A DNA stretch of 53,606 bases, taken from Bacteroidota bacterium (GTDB lineage: Bacteria > Bacteroidota > Bacteroidia > Bacteroidales > Prolixibacteraceae). Under the pieces are notes generated by a model, which worked only from the letters and a program-made list of their open reading frames with translations, was not told the DNA's origin and ran no database searches. The stretch spans positions 1-53,606 of the forward strand of contig JAJUGZ010000019.1 of the NCBI GenBank assembly GCA_029265715.1, given 5' to 3'. Shown piece after piece: positions 1 to 8,667 of the stretch. The position numbers and the translations under genes are program-made. Within the stretch, counting starts at the first letter, position 1. Each line of letters begins with the position of its first letter.

Positions 1-291
1 GTTCACCGCATCATCCTTGCAAACAAAACTTGCATTTTGAAGGGGGGGTGACTTTTGAAATAAAAACAATAATGACTGACTACCAGAAAATTAGAAGACA
101 ATATCTTCAGAATTTTAGATTAGTCGGATAATAGTGAAAAATAATATTCTCTTTGAGCCCGGGTGCACTTTTTATGTTTCTTTTGCTTCCGGAAGAATCT
201 TAAAAGCTTCAGGCTTTCAGGGTGCTCATCCCTATGCCATATTGCTCGATTTCGGGATTTTTTACAACCTTTGTGCGGAATAAAATTTGAA

Positions 292-1074
292 ATGAAGAAT
301 TTTCAAAAGCAACACGGGAAACCGGGGAAAGAAATCCGTAAGCCTTCGCCTGCTAAGACAGAAACCCACGAGCCGATGCGGCTTAACCGGTTTATTGCCA
401 ACGCCGGTGTTTGTTCTCGTCGGGAAGCCGATAAAATTATTGCCGATGGCTTGGTTACCGTAAATGGGAGCGTTGTCCGAGAGATGGGAATGCGGGTAAG
501 TCCCGACGATGACGTACGTTATAACGGGAAACGGTTAAATCCGGAACGGAAAGTTTATATTCTGCTTAATAAACCGCGCGGGTTTGTGACAACAGTGGAA
601 GATCCCCATACCGACCGGACGGTTATGCAGTTGGTCGCAAATGCCTGTAAAGAACGAATTTATCCGGTTGGGCGGCTGGACCGGGAAACGACTGGTGTAT
701 TGCTTTTTACAAACGATGGAGAGTTGGCTAAAAAACTGACACATCCGAGTTATGAGCGCAAAAAAGTTTATCATGTGTTTCTTGATCGTGACCTTGCCGA
801 AGACGATTTCCGGAAATTAGCAGATGGAATAGTCCTGGAAGATGGTCCGATAGCTGCCGATGCGATTAGCTATGTTGATTCGGATGCCCGTCAGGTAGGC
901 ATTGAAATTCATTCGGGACGGAACCGGATTGTGCGGCGTATGTTTGAGCATCTGGGCTACAAGGTCGAAAAACTCGACCGGGTTGTTTTTGCCGGGCTAA
1001 CCAAGAAAAACCTTCCGCGCGGGCGCTGGAGGTTCCTTTCTCAACAGGAAGTGAATTATTTGCTAATGAGTTAA
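292..1074 (+). CDS. rluB: rRNA pseudouridine synthase, RsuA/RluB family
   Basis: Isomerises a specific uridine in rRNA (23S helix 89 region for RluB, 16S for RsuA) to pseudouridine in the cytoplasm. After a basic, low-complexity N-terminal tail (about 25 residues) comes an S4 RNA-binding domain (MRLNRFIANAG, then CSRREADKII). The catalytic domain follows, with the family signature GRLDRETTGVLL, in which the Asp is the catalytic residue, and the C-terminal GRNRIVRRMFEHLGY segment. I start at the ATG at 292 because the S4 domain begins shortly after it; the open frame extends upstream to 163, but that part is Cys/Phe-rich and unlike the family. The length of 260 residues is normal. RluB rather than RsuA is the usual bacteroidal annotation; the target site is inferred. 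Transcribed just ahead of the ECF sigma gene, with a 33-base gap. Confidence 0.9.
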   Translation: MKNFQKQHGKPGKEIRKPSPAKTETHEPMRLNRFIANAGVCSRREADKIIADGLVTVNGSVVREMGMRVSPDDDVRYNGKRLNPERKVYILLNKPRGFVTTVEDPHTDRTVMQLVANACKERIYPVGRLDRETTGVLLFTNDGELAKKLTHPSYERKKVYHVFLDRDLAEDDFRKLADGIVLEDGPIAADAISYVDSDARQVGIEIHSGRNRIVRRMFEHLGYKVEKLDRVVFAGLTKKNLPRGRWRFLSQQEVNYLLMS

Positions 1075-1107
1075 ATGTAATAAATTCAGGTAACTGATAC
1101 CAATAGG

Positions 1108-1602
1108 TTGAGTTTGGAGAAGGAGTTTATCCATATCATTTCTGAAAATCAGGGAATCATACACAAAGTGTGTTCGATGTATTGTGATCAGGAGGAAGAT
1201 CGCCGGGACTTGTTTCAGGAGATATTAGCTCAATTGTGGAAATCGTACCCTTCGTTTCGAAATGAATCTAAATTCACGACGTGGATGTACCGGGTTGCTT
1301 TAAATACAGCAATAACAACGTTTAAGAAAGACAAACGGCAACCCGATAAAGCCGGAGGGATATATGAGAATATTCAACTGGCCGATGAAGAATATGACCG
1401 GGATGCAGAAGAGCAAATAAAACTGTTGCATCGGGCTGTTTCAAACCTGACGGGGGTCGAAAAATCGATCATTCTTTTGTTCCTTGAAAATAAAAAATAT
1501 GAAGAGATTGCAGAAATAACCGGGATCACCCAGAATTATGTGCGGGTAAAGATGAACCGGATCAAGAAGAAGTTGAAGGTGTACATGAACTTGGAGGAAT
1601 AG
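1108..1602 (+). CDS. ECF-type RNA polymerase sigma-70 factor
   Basis: Alternative sigma factor of 164 residues. Region 2 is visible around residues 8-75 (DRRDLFQEILAQLWK, then FTTWMYRVALNTA) and region 4 around residues 107-160, with a helix-turn-helix (YEEIAEITGITQNYVRVKM). The start is uncommon: a TTG at 1108. The next in-frame ATG (1177) would remove the first helix of region 2, so TTG is preferred. The next gene starts one base after the stop codon, so the two are surely co-transcribed, and that membrane protein is the likely partner or anti-sigma factor. The promoter it recognises is unknown. Confidence 0.88.
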   Translation: MSLEKEFIHIISENQGIIHKVCSMYCDQEEDRRDLFQEILAQLWKSYPSFRNESKFTTWMYRVALNTAITTFKKDKRQPDKAGGIYENIQLADEEYDRDAEEQIKLLHRAVSNLTGVEKSIILLFLENKKYEEIAEITGITQNYVRVKMNRIKKKLKVYMNLEE

Positions 1603-1603
1603 G

Positions 1604-2284
1604 ATGGACTTACGGGATTTACAATCGGCATGGAGCAAATATGCCTTGCAGGAAGAAGGAAAGTACCGACTGGGAGAAGATACCATTCTCGGGCTATTGA
1701 AAAAGAAGACCCTGAGCTTAATCGAACGTATCGACAGGAATATCCGGATCGGGTTGGTAATTTTACTGGCTTTTATTATCTATTTTCTGATCGACGATTT
1801 GTTGCTTTCTCCCATGTTGCTCGATAGGTTTCAGGACATTCCGGCATGGATTATTCCGTTGGATGTTATTTCGAACCTCGTTTTTGTCGCCACTTTCTTA
1901 TTCTTTGTAATGCGTTACCGGGGCATTAAACGAAGTTTCTCGCCGGATACGCATTTACGCAACCTGCTTACCGGTATCCTGGATGCGTTAACGCTTTACC
2001 GGAGGCTGTTCTATTTTGCGGTCGTTTTATTAATGATAAACATGGCGATTAGTTTTATCTCCGGATTTTATCAGGGCGTGAAGATTCAGGCCGAACATAT
2101 TCATGGCGGGATTGAAAACCTCTCAGGAACAAAAATCGCGATGATTGCCGGCATGGGTGTTTTTTTTCTGGCAATCTTTATTGTCCTCTCTTCTTTGTTC
2201 CTGCGCTGGGGGTTCAACAAATTGTACGGGAACTATCTCCGTCAAACCCGGGAAACGCTCGGAGAACTTGATGAAACCGAATAA
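1604..2284 (+). CDS. four-helix membrane protein coupled to ECF sigma factor
   Basis: Not a family I can name. The 226 residues begin with a roughly 45-residue charged cytoplasmic segment (MDLRDLQSAWSKYALQEEGKY) followed by four hydrophobic stretches, near residues 47-68, 83-103, 135-155 and 177-200. It ends in a short charged tail. It starts one base after the sigma gene, the spacing typical of translationally coupled sigma/anti-sigma pairs, and the soluble N-terminus could hold the sigma factor at the membrane. No zinc-binding HxxxCxxC anti-sigma motif is present, so the anti-sigma role is inferred from context only. No close gene follows on this strand; the next gene converges with an 8-base gap. 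Confidence 0.75.
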   Translation: MDLRDLQSAWSKYALQEEGKYRLGEDTILGLLKKKTLSLIERIDRNIRIGLVILLAFIIYFLIDDLLLSPMLLDRFQDIPAWIIPLDVISNLVFVATFLFFVMRYRGIKRSFSPDTHLRNLLTGILDALTLYRRLFYFAVVLLMINMAISFISGFYQGVKIQAEHIHGGIENLSGTKIAMIAGMGVFFLAIFIVLSSLFLRWGFNKLYGNYLRQTRETLGELDETE

Positions 2285-2292
2285 CCGGTCGG

Positions 2293-5200
2293 TTAATTGA
2301 GTTTGCTCTGATGCATTTGGGTTAAAATATTCGTCCCGTTTTTTGCAATCGGCAGGGTAAAGCTAAATGTACTGCCGATGTTGGGTTCAGACTCAACCTG
2401 AATGGTTCCGCCCAACAGGGCGGCGAGCCCTTGGGAAATGGACAAGCCGAGGCCGGCTCCGCTGAAATAACGGGTTGTACTTTCTTCCACCTGATAAAAA
2501 CGGTTGAATATTTCATTAATCTTTTCAGGCCGGATTCCAATTCCAGTATCCGATACATAAAATAGCAGGGTTTGGTCATCTTTCTTCTTACACCCAAACC
2601 GGATGCTTCCCTGTTGGGTAAATTTGATGGCGTTGTTGAGCAGGTTCGATATGATCTGGCGTAATCGGCCAATGTCGGTGAATATGTTGTTCTCGGCCCC
2701 AATTAGTTCATTTTCATACGAAAGAGTAACAGCTGGATTTTCAGTGTCTTCCCAAAATACCTGATATGTTTTGTAAAGGTCGCTCAGGATATCTTCTACA
2801 TTGCCATACTCTTTGGTAATTTTCATTTGTTTGGCTTCCAGCTTGGAGATATCCATGATGTCATTGATCAATCCGAGTAGGTCGAATGCCCTTTTCCGGA
2901 TTATCTCGGAGAACTGTTTCTTTTCCAGCTCATCGATCCCTGGTTCATTGATTAAATCAGAAAAACCAATAATCGCGTTCATCGGGGTCCGTATTTCATG
3001 GCTCATATTGGCCAGAAAAACTGATTTCAGGTGGTCGCTCTCCTCGGCTTTGTTTTTGGCTTTGATGAGTTCTTCGTGCATTCGCTCGTTTTCGGTAATA
3101 TCCGAAATGATTGCCCCTAATAATGGTTGCGATCCGGGAATTTCGATCCTGAATTTCTGGATGAAAAGCTGATGTGTTTGTCCCATCTTGTCGACCCAGG
3201 CATCTTTGTATTCCAGATACCCGTTTTTCAGAGCCATCTCATCTTTTGATTCCATATCGCGGGCCACTTCGGGTGAGAATATGTCCGATGGTTTTTTCCC
3301 GGCCCAGTTTTCAATCGGGAAAAGGTCGTGCGATTTTTTATTGGCATAAACCAGGCGGAGGTCGTGGTCGCAGATCAGAATCGAAGCGGGGACGAAGTTC
3401 ATGAAGGCCGACAGGCGCGCTTCATTTTCTTTTAGCTGTGTGATGTTCCGTCCAATCCCCAGGATCCCGATCAATTTGCCTTTAGAGTCATACATGGGGG
3501 TCTTAACCGTTTCAAGTAATTCGCGGTGCCCGTCAGATGCGTAAGTTATCCATTCCAGGTTGCTGGTAGGTTTATTCGCGGCAAGCGCTTCACGGTCTTT
3601 CCCGATAAAGAAATCGGCCTCGTGGCGGGGAAGGAAAGCGAAATCTGTTTTTCCGATGATATTTTCTTTGGAAGTGCCAAAAAGCTGTTCAAAACGGTGG
3701 TTGCAAGTAAGATAGGTCCCGTTTATGTCTTTCAGCCAAACCGGGTCCGGAATGGTTTCAATAAACGTTTTTAGCATCTGCCGCTCGTTGCCGAGTTGTT
3801 CTTTTGATATCTTTAACTCGGTGATATCTTGAAAGATTCCCTGAACCTTCTTCACTTTCCCGTTTTCAATGATCGGAGTCCCAATGGACCGGACCCATTT
3901 ATGATTCCCTTTGCCAGTGAGTATCTCTAGTTCCAGGTCGTAAGGAGTGCCCTGGGTGATGGCTTTTTGGACTGCAGCTTCAATTCTCTCGCGCGAGTCG
4001 TTAATGTAAAAGCTCATGCCGAGTTCGACGCTGGACTTCTCGCCTGGTTCCAGGTCGTGGATCCGGGCAACTTCGTCGGTCCATGTCCCTTCAAGTGTTT
4101 GTGCATCAAACTCCCATCCTCCCACTTTGGCCATCTTACCGGTCAGGGACAGGAGCTCATCTTTTACTTTGATCGAGTGCCGGGTTTTTTCCAGTTCGGT
4201 TATATCGCGGGTAAAAGCCAGCAGGTAAGCATCGCCTTTCATTTGCATGATGCGGGCCGACATTAAGCCGGTAATTACCCGGTTGTCTTTCAGCCTGAAT
4301 TTAGCTTTCATGTTCCGGATAAACCCTTCTCGCATGACTGTGTCGAACAAGAATTTCCGGTCGGACGGGTCTTCCCAGATATGGAGATTGAGCGACGATT
4401 GCCCGATTAGTTCTTCCCGGCTATACCCCGATGTTTTTATGAACTCTTCGTTGATGTCGGCGTAAACGCCATCTTTCAGACGGGTCAGGCTAATCATGTC
4501 GGGGCTCACCTCAAAGGCTCCCCTGAATTTTTCTTCACTTTCTTTTAGTCTGGTTTCTGCTTCTTTTTGGATGGTGATATCTTGAAATACGGTTGCAAAC
4601 TTGCCATATTCCGGGGCATAAACCGATATCCGGAAATGTTTTCCCATGGGTTCGAAGTAGGTTTCGAAGGTCGTTGGATTGCCCGAGTGGGCAACTTCGG
4701 CATATATATCGAGAAAGGGGGCTGTGGTTGTTGGGTAAACTTCTGTTGCTTTTTTCCCGACAACAAAGTCGCGGCTGATTCCCAATATTTCTTCGAACCG
4801 GGGGGTTGCGTCGAGGATTAGGTAGTCGATAGGTTGGTTTTGGTAGTTGAAAATGAGCTGATGGAGACAAATGCCATCGTTGGTCGAAAAGAAAAGGCTT
4901 CGATATTTGGCCTCGCTGTCTTCAACGGTTCGTTGTTTTTTTCGTTCTTCTGACTGATCCCTGAAAACCAGAACAATACCGGTTAGTTCTCCTGATTCAT
5001 TTTTGATGGGAGCCCCGCTGTCGGAAATAGGGGTTTGCATCCCGTTTTTTGAAATGAGCAGGGTATGGTTGGCCAATCCAACAGCTGTTCCCAGCCTTAA
5101 AACTTTGGATACCGGACTTTCAACCGGTTGCCGGGTCTTTTCATTTACAATCCTGAAAATATCGTTTAGGGGTCTGCCTTTAGCTTCCTGTTCTTTCCAT

Positions 5201-5460
5201 CCTGTGAGTTTTTCGGCCACGGGGTTCATTTGCCTGACGTGTCCGGCAGTATCGGTGGTAATGACCGCATCGCCAATACTGTACAACGTTGTTCTGAAGG
5301 TTGCTTCTTCTTCCGAACAGAGTTCAGCCTGCTTGTCGTAGATATTTTCTAAAAGAGCTAATACTTCTGTATTGTCAGGAGGTGTTCCGTTTTTTAATTG
5401 AGAAATCATCTCTTTCAAATCCTGCAGAAGCAGTCTTTTGGAGGTCAGGTTTTCGTTCAT
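2293..5460 (-). CDS. multi-PAS sensor histidine kinase, soluble
   Basis: A 1055-residue sensor kinase. I count six PAS modules in tandem between about residues 50 and 800, most ending in the DIT/RDQ-type linker (FRDQSEERKK, FQDITIQKEAE, FTRDITELEK, FQDITELKIS, GRNITQLKEN, ISDITENERM). Then comes HisKA with the phospho-acceptor His near residue 821 (NMSHEIRTPMNAI), and HATPase_c with N box (LLNNAIKFT), DTGIGI and GAGLGLSISQGL. No transmembrane helix or signal peptide is visible, so it should sense a cytoplasmic or diffusible signal. There is no receiver domain and no response regulator next to it, so its partner is elsewhere. Monocistronic; its 3' end converges with the sigma/membrane-protein unit. 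Confidence 0.92.
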   Translation of the reverse strand: MNENLTSKRLLLQDLKEMISQLKNGTPPDNTEVLALLENIYDKQAELCSEEEATFRTTLYSIGDAVITTDTAGHVRQMNPVAEKLTGWKEQEAKGRPLNDIFRIVNEKTRQPVESPVSKVLRLGTAVGLANHTLLISKNGMQTPISDSGAPIKNESGELTGIVLVFRDQSEERKKQRTVEDSEAKYRSLFFSTNDGICLHQLIFNYQNQPIDYLILDATPRFEEILGISRDFVVGKKATEVYPTTTAPFLDIYAEVAHSGNPTTFETYFEPMGKHFRISVYAPEYGKFATVFQDITIQKEAETRLKESEEKFRGAFEVSPDMISLTRLKDGVYADINEEFIKTSGYSREELIGQSSLNLHIWEDPSDRKFLFDTVMREGFIRNMKAKFRLKDNRVITGLMSARIMQMKGDAYLLAFTRDITELEKTRHSIKVKDELLSLTGKMAKVGGWEFDAQTLEGTWTDEVARIHDLEPGEKSSVELGMSFYINDSRERIEAAVQKAITQGTPYDLELEILTGKGNHKWVRSIGTPIIENGKVKKVQGIFQDITELKISKEQLGNERQMLKTFIETIPDPVWLKDINGTYLTCNHRFEQLFGTSKENIIGKTDFAFLPRHEADFFIGKDREALAANKPTSNLEWITYASDGHRELLETVKTPMYDSKGKLIGILGIGRNITQLKENEARLSAFMNFVPASILICDHDLRLVYANKKSHDLFPIENWAGKKPSDIFSPEVARDMESKDEMALKNGYLEYKDAWVDKMGQTHQLFIQKFRIEIPGSQPLLGAIISDITENERMHEELIKAKNKAEESDHLKSVFLANMSHEIRTPMNAIIGFSDLINEPGIDELEKKQFSEIIRKRAFDLLGLINDIMDISKLEAKQMKITKEYGNVEDILSDLYKTYQVFWEDTENPAVTLSYENELIGAENNIFTDIGRLRQIISNLLNNAIKFTQQGSIRFGCKKKDDQTLLFYVSDTGIGIRPEKINEIFNRFYQVEESTTRYFSGAGLGLSISQGLAALLGGTIQVESEPNIGSTFSFTLPIAKNGTNILTQMHQSKLN

Positions 5461-5540
5461 AATCGTTTCAGTTCAAATGGTTATTTGAAAGATCGGATTA
5501 GGATAATTTTAAAAAATTAAAGTAACCGAATCAGCAATTG

Positions 5541-5548
5541 CAAATGTA
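5541..5548 (-). promoter_or_regulatory. -7-like element upstream of the PAS kinase
   Basis: The minus strand reads TACATTTG, a full match to the Bacteroidota -7 consensus TAnnTTTG, 80 bases upstream of the kinase start. No clear -33 TTG is seen at the expected distance, so this is only a candidate. Confidence 0.3.
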
Positions 5549-5645
5549 ATGTACTTGTAAGTTATGAAAAATTATCAGAATAACGTGTCTTGTGAGATAA
5601 AATAATGATATTTAGTTGGTTGCTTTTGTTTCGGGCAGAAAACAA

Positions 5646-5678
5646 AAAGCCCTGTCTCCGTTATGGAAACAGGGCTTT
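5646..5678 (-). terminator. intrinsic terminator of the deoxyhypusine-synthase-like gene
   Basis: Inverted repeat AAAGCCCTGT / ACAGGGCTTT with a short inner TCC/GGA pairing. On the minus strand it is followed by a T-rich run (TTTTTGTTTTC). It lies 22 bases after the stop codon of the gene ending at 5701. Confidence 0.85.
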
Positions 5679-5700
5679 GGGTATATGATTCGCTAACTGT

Positions 5701-6717
5701 TTACTCGAACAGTTTGCTCCAGTTTTTGTATTCACGGTTTTTCCATGTTCCTTTGTGGTAAGCGTAGCTAACCATTAATGGAAGAACTGAAGTTGCTTCG
5801 GCATAAACCATTTGCTCGTCGGTTACCTGAACTTTTCCCCACGAACTGGCTTCTTTTAAGGTCGAAGACGAACAAGCCCCGTCGCGGACATCGGCTACTG
5901 TAATCTGTACGGCGTAACGGTGCATATCAACCTCTTTGCCCAGAATCTCGGCGCAAACCACGGTATCTTGGGTGAAGTTTTTCGGCACACCGCCCCCAAT
6001 CATGAATAACCCCGTTGTGCCGGCTGCAATCTTGATTTTAGTCAGCTCGAGGAAATCTTTTACTGAGTCGATTGAAACGTGTTTTTCCGGATTTTCCCAT
6101 TGGTGTAAAGCCAATCCGAAGCCGGCGCTGCTATCTGAGAAAGCGGGGCAGAAAATCGGAACGTTGTTTTCGTAACATACCTGAATCAGGCTGTCTTTTT
6201 TTACTGAATTTTCAACCAGCCATTTCCCCATTTCCTGAATAAATTCGCGTGATGAATACGGGCGTTTTTCCAGGCTGTCGGCAATTTTTTTGATGGTTCC
6301 GTCGCAGTTTTGCAGTTCTTCTTCATCGATGAAGGTGTCGTAAATACGGTCGATGTAAAGGTCTCGAAGGATGCCGTCGTTAATTTCGGTAGTCCCTCGG
6401 TAGTGTTTGTGGCCAAGTGCTTCGAAGAAGTCCATATCGACAATAGAGGCTCCGGTGGCCACTACCACGTCGATCATTTTATTGCGGACCATCTCGACGT
6501 AAACCTGCATACAGCCGGCTGCGCTGGTACTTCCGGCCAGGGTAAGGATGTTGGTACATTCCTTATTATCAATCATCTTCAAGAGGATGTCGGTTGCTGT
6601 CGCTGTGTCGCGCGAGGTGAACGACATCTTGCGCATTGAATCAATGATTGGCGTTGAATCGAATGATTTAATGTCGATGTGTTCGATGGTCTCTTTTAAA
6701 AGATCTTTTTTTTCCAT
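5701..6717 (-). CDS. deoxyhypusine synthase family protein
   Basis: A 338-residue member of the deoxyhypusine synthase fold. The family enzyme uses NAD and spermidine to transfer an aminobutyl group to a lysine. NAD-binding elements are visible: AGSTSAAG near residue 62, VVATGASIVDMDF near 85, and GTTGLFMIGGGVPKNF near 232. The catalytic lysine motif SSWGK is intact (Lys about 295), followed by the usual VYAEATSVLPLM segment. Bacteria lack the eIF5A substrate, so the natural acceptor is unclear; some bacterial relatives make homospermidine or other polyamines. No polyamine gene is adjacent. It is flanked by a terminator downstream and a TAACTTTG element upstream, so it is probably monocistronic. 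Confidence 0.88.
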   Translation of the reverse strand: MEKKDLLKETIEHIDIKSFDSTPIIDSMRKMSFTSRDTATATDILLKMIDNKECTNILTLAGSTSAAGCMQVYVEMVRNKMIDVVVATGASIVDMDFFEALGHKHYRGTTEINDGILRDLYIDRIYDTFIDEEELQNCDGTIKKIADSLEKRPYSSREFIQEMGKWLVENSVKKDSLIQVCYENNVPIFCPAFSDSSAGFGLALHQWENPEKHVSIDSVKDFLELTKIKIAAGTTGLFMIGGGVPKNFTQDTVVCAEILGKEVDMHRYAVQITVADVRDGACSSSTLKEASSWGKVQVTDEQMVYAEATSVLPLMVSYAYHKGTWKNREYKNWSKLFE

Positions 6718-6772
6718 TTTCGTATTATTCTGAAGTTATTAATTTTCAACCTGTCAGTGGGTTTTGCCCTGC

Positions 6773-6780
6773 CAAAGTTA
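6773..6780 (-). promoter_or_regulatory. -7-like element upstream of the deoxyhypusine-synthase-like gene
   Basis: The minus strand reads TAACTTTG, matching TAnnTTTG, 56 bases upstream of the start codon. A matching -33 element is not evident. Confidence 0.35.
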
Positions 6781-6979
6781 TAAAAATACCTGGTATTTGG
6801 CTTAATTTTTCACGAGCCGGACCTTGCTTTTTTAGTATAGCCCCCACCTGCCCTTCATTTGTATATCATTTTCATAATTAAACAGATAGGTGGCATCGTG
6901 CTTGAAAAAGCGTGCGAATATAGTATAAATATCCGGAACAGTTTTTCATGGAGTGGAAAAAAAATAGGGAAAAAGTGTT

Positions 6980-8020
6980 TTACCGGCTTTCTCTATCTAA
7001 AACCATGTCGTTCAGGAAAATTTCGGCAATATCGGAAATGGTTGTGTCCAGGTTGCGATATTCGAAGCCAATCGCTTTCCGGATTTTTTCGCCCGAGTAG
7101 TGGTTTCGCTGGTTGGTGCCCGAAACGGTGTCGCGTGTAATTAACGGCGGGCGACCCGTGAAGAAGCTGGCAGTCTGCGCCATGCGCCATGCAATCTGTA
7201 GTTTCATGTCGGAAGCGAAGCTGGTCGGTCTGGGTTTTTTCAGGGCGTCGGCAATCTGGTTAAAGAAGTCTTGGTAACTTTTGTTGCCGGCATTCAGGAT
7301 AAAGCGTTGATTCTTCGTTTGTTCAAACTGGGTTTCATCCATCAGCATAATCATGGCTTTTACCACGTCGCGAACATCGACAAAGCCTGTGATTCCCTTG
7401 GTATAATACTTTAATCCTTTCCAGATTGACTGGAATAATTTGGGACTCCCGATTTCCCAATTTCCGGGCCCAAGGATGATTGATGGGTTTACAATTACGG
7501 CATCGAGACCTTCTTCGATGCCGCGCCAGACTTCCATTTCGGAGAAGAACTTGCTCAACGAATATGCCGATTTCTGTTTCGAGGGGGTCCAATATGTTTC
7601 TTCGGTGATTTCGGTTCCATCTTGTGTTTTGCCTAAGGCGGCAATCGAGCTGACATGGCAAAACCGTTTCACCTGGTTCTCGAGCGCTGCGTTTATCAGG
7701 TTGCCGGTTCCTTGCACGTTGTTGTTCATCACCAGGTCATAGTCGTCGGCATGAAACGAAACTTTTGCGGCGCAATGATAAATGTCGGTTACTCCGGAAA
7801 GCGCATCTTCCAGACTGTCATAATCCAGCATGTCGCCTTCAACCCATTGAATACGTGAGAAGAGTATTTCGAAGTTTTTTGCGTAGTACGAAAAAATTTT
7901 TTTCACCCAGTCGGTTTTTCCAGAAGGGCGTTTCAGCGCTTTTACCTGTTTCCCGGCGTAAGTTAGTTCGTAAAGCAAGTGCGCGCCTACTAATCCTGTC
8001 CCGCCTGTTACCAGAATCAT
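6980..8020 (-). CDS. NAD-dependent epimerase/dehydratase family protein
   Basis: Extended short-chain dehydrogenase of 346 residues. The N-terminal nucleotide-binding motif is GGTGLVG (residues 6-12), the adenine-ring acidic motif GDMLD follows near 62, and the catalytic pair is Tyr153 and Lys157 in YSLSK. Between them, HVSSIAALG supplies the usual Ser. The C-terminal third resembles the dihydroflavonol-4-reductase/3-beta-HSD-like branch, but the substrate cannot be read from sequence. Its start lies 23 bases after the stop of the Nim-like flavoprotein gene upstream, so the two form a small operon of redox enzymes. Confidence 0.88.
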   Translation of the reverse strand: MILVTGGTGLVGAHLLYELTYAGKQVKALKRPSGKTDWVKKIFSYYAKNFEILFSRIQWVEGDMLDYDSLEDALSGVTDIYHCAAKVSFHADDYDLVMNNNVQGTGNLINAALENQVKRFCHVSSIAALGKTQDGTEITEETYWTPSKQKSAYSLSKFFSEMEVWRGIEEGLDAVIVNPSIILGPGNWEIGSPKLFQSIWKGLKYYTKGITGFVDVRDVVKAMIMLMDETQFEQTKNQRFILNAGNKSYQDFFNQIADALKKPRPTSFASDMKLQIAWRMAQTASFFTGRPPLITRDTVSGTNQRNHYSGEKIRKAIGFEYRNLDTTISDIAEIFLNDMVLDRESR

Positions 8021-8043
8021 ATCTTCGTGTTTTATTGTTCTTG

Positions 8044-8532
8044 TTATTTCCCTTTGTTCCAGGGGGTAACTGCTTGGGCTCCAAATTCCCTTGCACTCAG
8101 GTGGTCGACATGGACCAGGATGATCCCGACATTTTCTACGGCCGGGCGATTGAATTTAAACGCCATCGGACTATATTGTGACATAAAAACCTGCAGCAAC
8201 CGGTATTTTTCATTGTAATCGTCGATGAACTCAGCGGTTCCTTCCATGTTGATGGTTTTCGACTTAACCCGGTAGCTGCATCCAACCTGCTCGTCCTGCC
8301 AGGCCAGTTCTTCTCCCAGAGTCCAGTTAATGCAGACCCGGGGATTTTTTTTGAGGGTTTCCCACATACGGCCGTGTTGCGCCGAATGAAGAACAACCCG
8401 ATCTTCGTCCATTGCAAAGTTCATAGGCAGCACGTACGGAACATTTTCATCGGCCATTGCTACATAACAAGTTTTGCAGGTTTTGAGTATATTGTTGATT
8501 TCCTCCCTGTTCTCAATCTTGATCGTCCTCAT
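8044..8532 (-). CDS. pyridoxamine 5'-phosphate oxidase-like flavoprotein (Nim-related)
   Basis: A 162-residue split-barrel protein of the PNPOx-like/NimA group that binds FMN or a related flavin as a dimer. Typical features are the N-terminal CYVAMADENVPYVLPMNF strand pair, the HSAQHGRMWETLKKNPRVC helix-strand segment that is close to Nim proteins, and the VKSKTINMEGTAEFI strand. Nim proteins are linked to nitroimidazole resistance, but many homologues have other or unknown roles, so resistance should not be assumed. First gene of a two-gene operon with the epimerase/dehydratase downstream; divergent from the sigma factor gene at 8668. Confidence 0.85.
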   Translation of the reverse strand: MRTIKIENREEINNILKTCKTCYVAMADENVPYVLPMNFAMDEDRVVLHSAQHGRMWETLKKNPRVCINWTLGEELAWQDEQVGCSYRVKSKTINMEGTAEFIDDYNEKYRLLQVFMSQYSPMAFKFNRPAVENVGIILVHVDHLSAREFGAQAVTPWNKGK

Positions 8533-8571
8533 TCGTATTTGTTTCAGTGTTCAAGTGGGGGTAAATTTAAC

Positions 8572-8579
8572 TATTTTTG
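8572..8579 (+). promoter_or_regulatory. -7-like element upstream of the ECF sigma gene
   Basis: TATTTTTG matches TAnnTTTG and lies 88 bases upstream of the sigma factor start, in the divergent gap with the flavoprotein gene. A TTTG lies further upstream but too far away to be a normal -33 element. Confidence 0.3.
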
Positions 8580-8667
8580 CCGATCATTGAAGAACAACGG
8601 GACGGTCGTTTGTTTTAAGCGGGGGGAGTTGTGCTGGGAACGGATCTGGAAAATAAAGAATTCAACG

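Noticed and set aside
163-291. N-terminal extension of the pseudouridine synthase
   Set aside because: The added 43 residues are Cys/Phe-rich and unlike the S4-domain family; the ATG at 292 gives a normal protein.
6859-7140. Open frames antisense to the epimerase and other genes
   Set aside because: They lie inside well supported genes, have no domain-like sequence and follow from codon bias on the other strand.
8044-8532. Flavoprotein as a confirmed nitroimidazole resistance gene
   Set aside because: Nim-like motifs are shared by many PNPOx-like proteins of other function; sequence alone does not support a resistance call.
8374-8667. Upstream extension of the ECF sigma factor
   Set aside because: It overlaps the divergent flavoprotein gene and has no sigma-like residues; the frame is open by chance.
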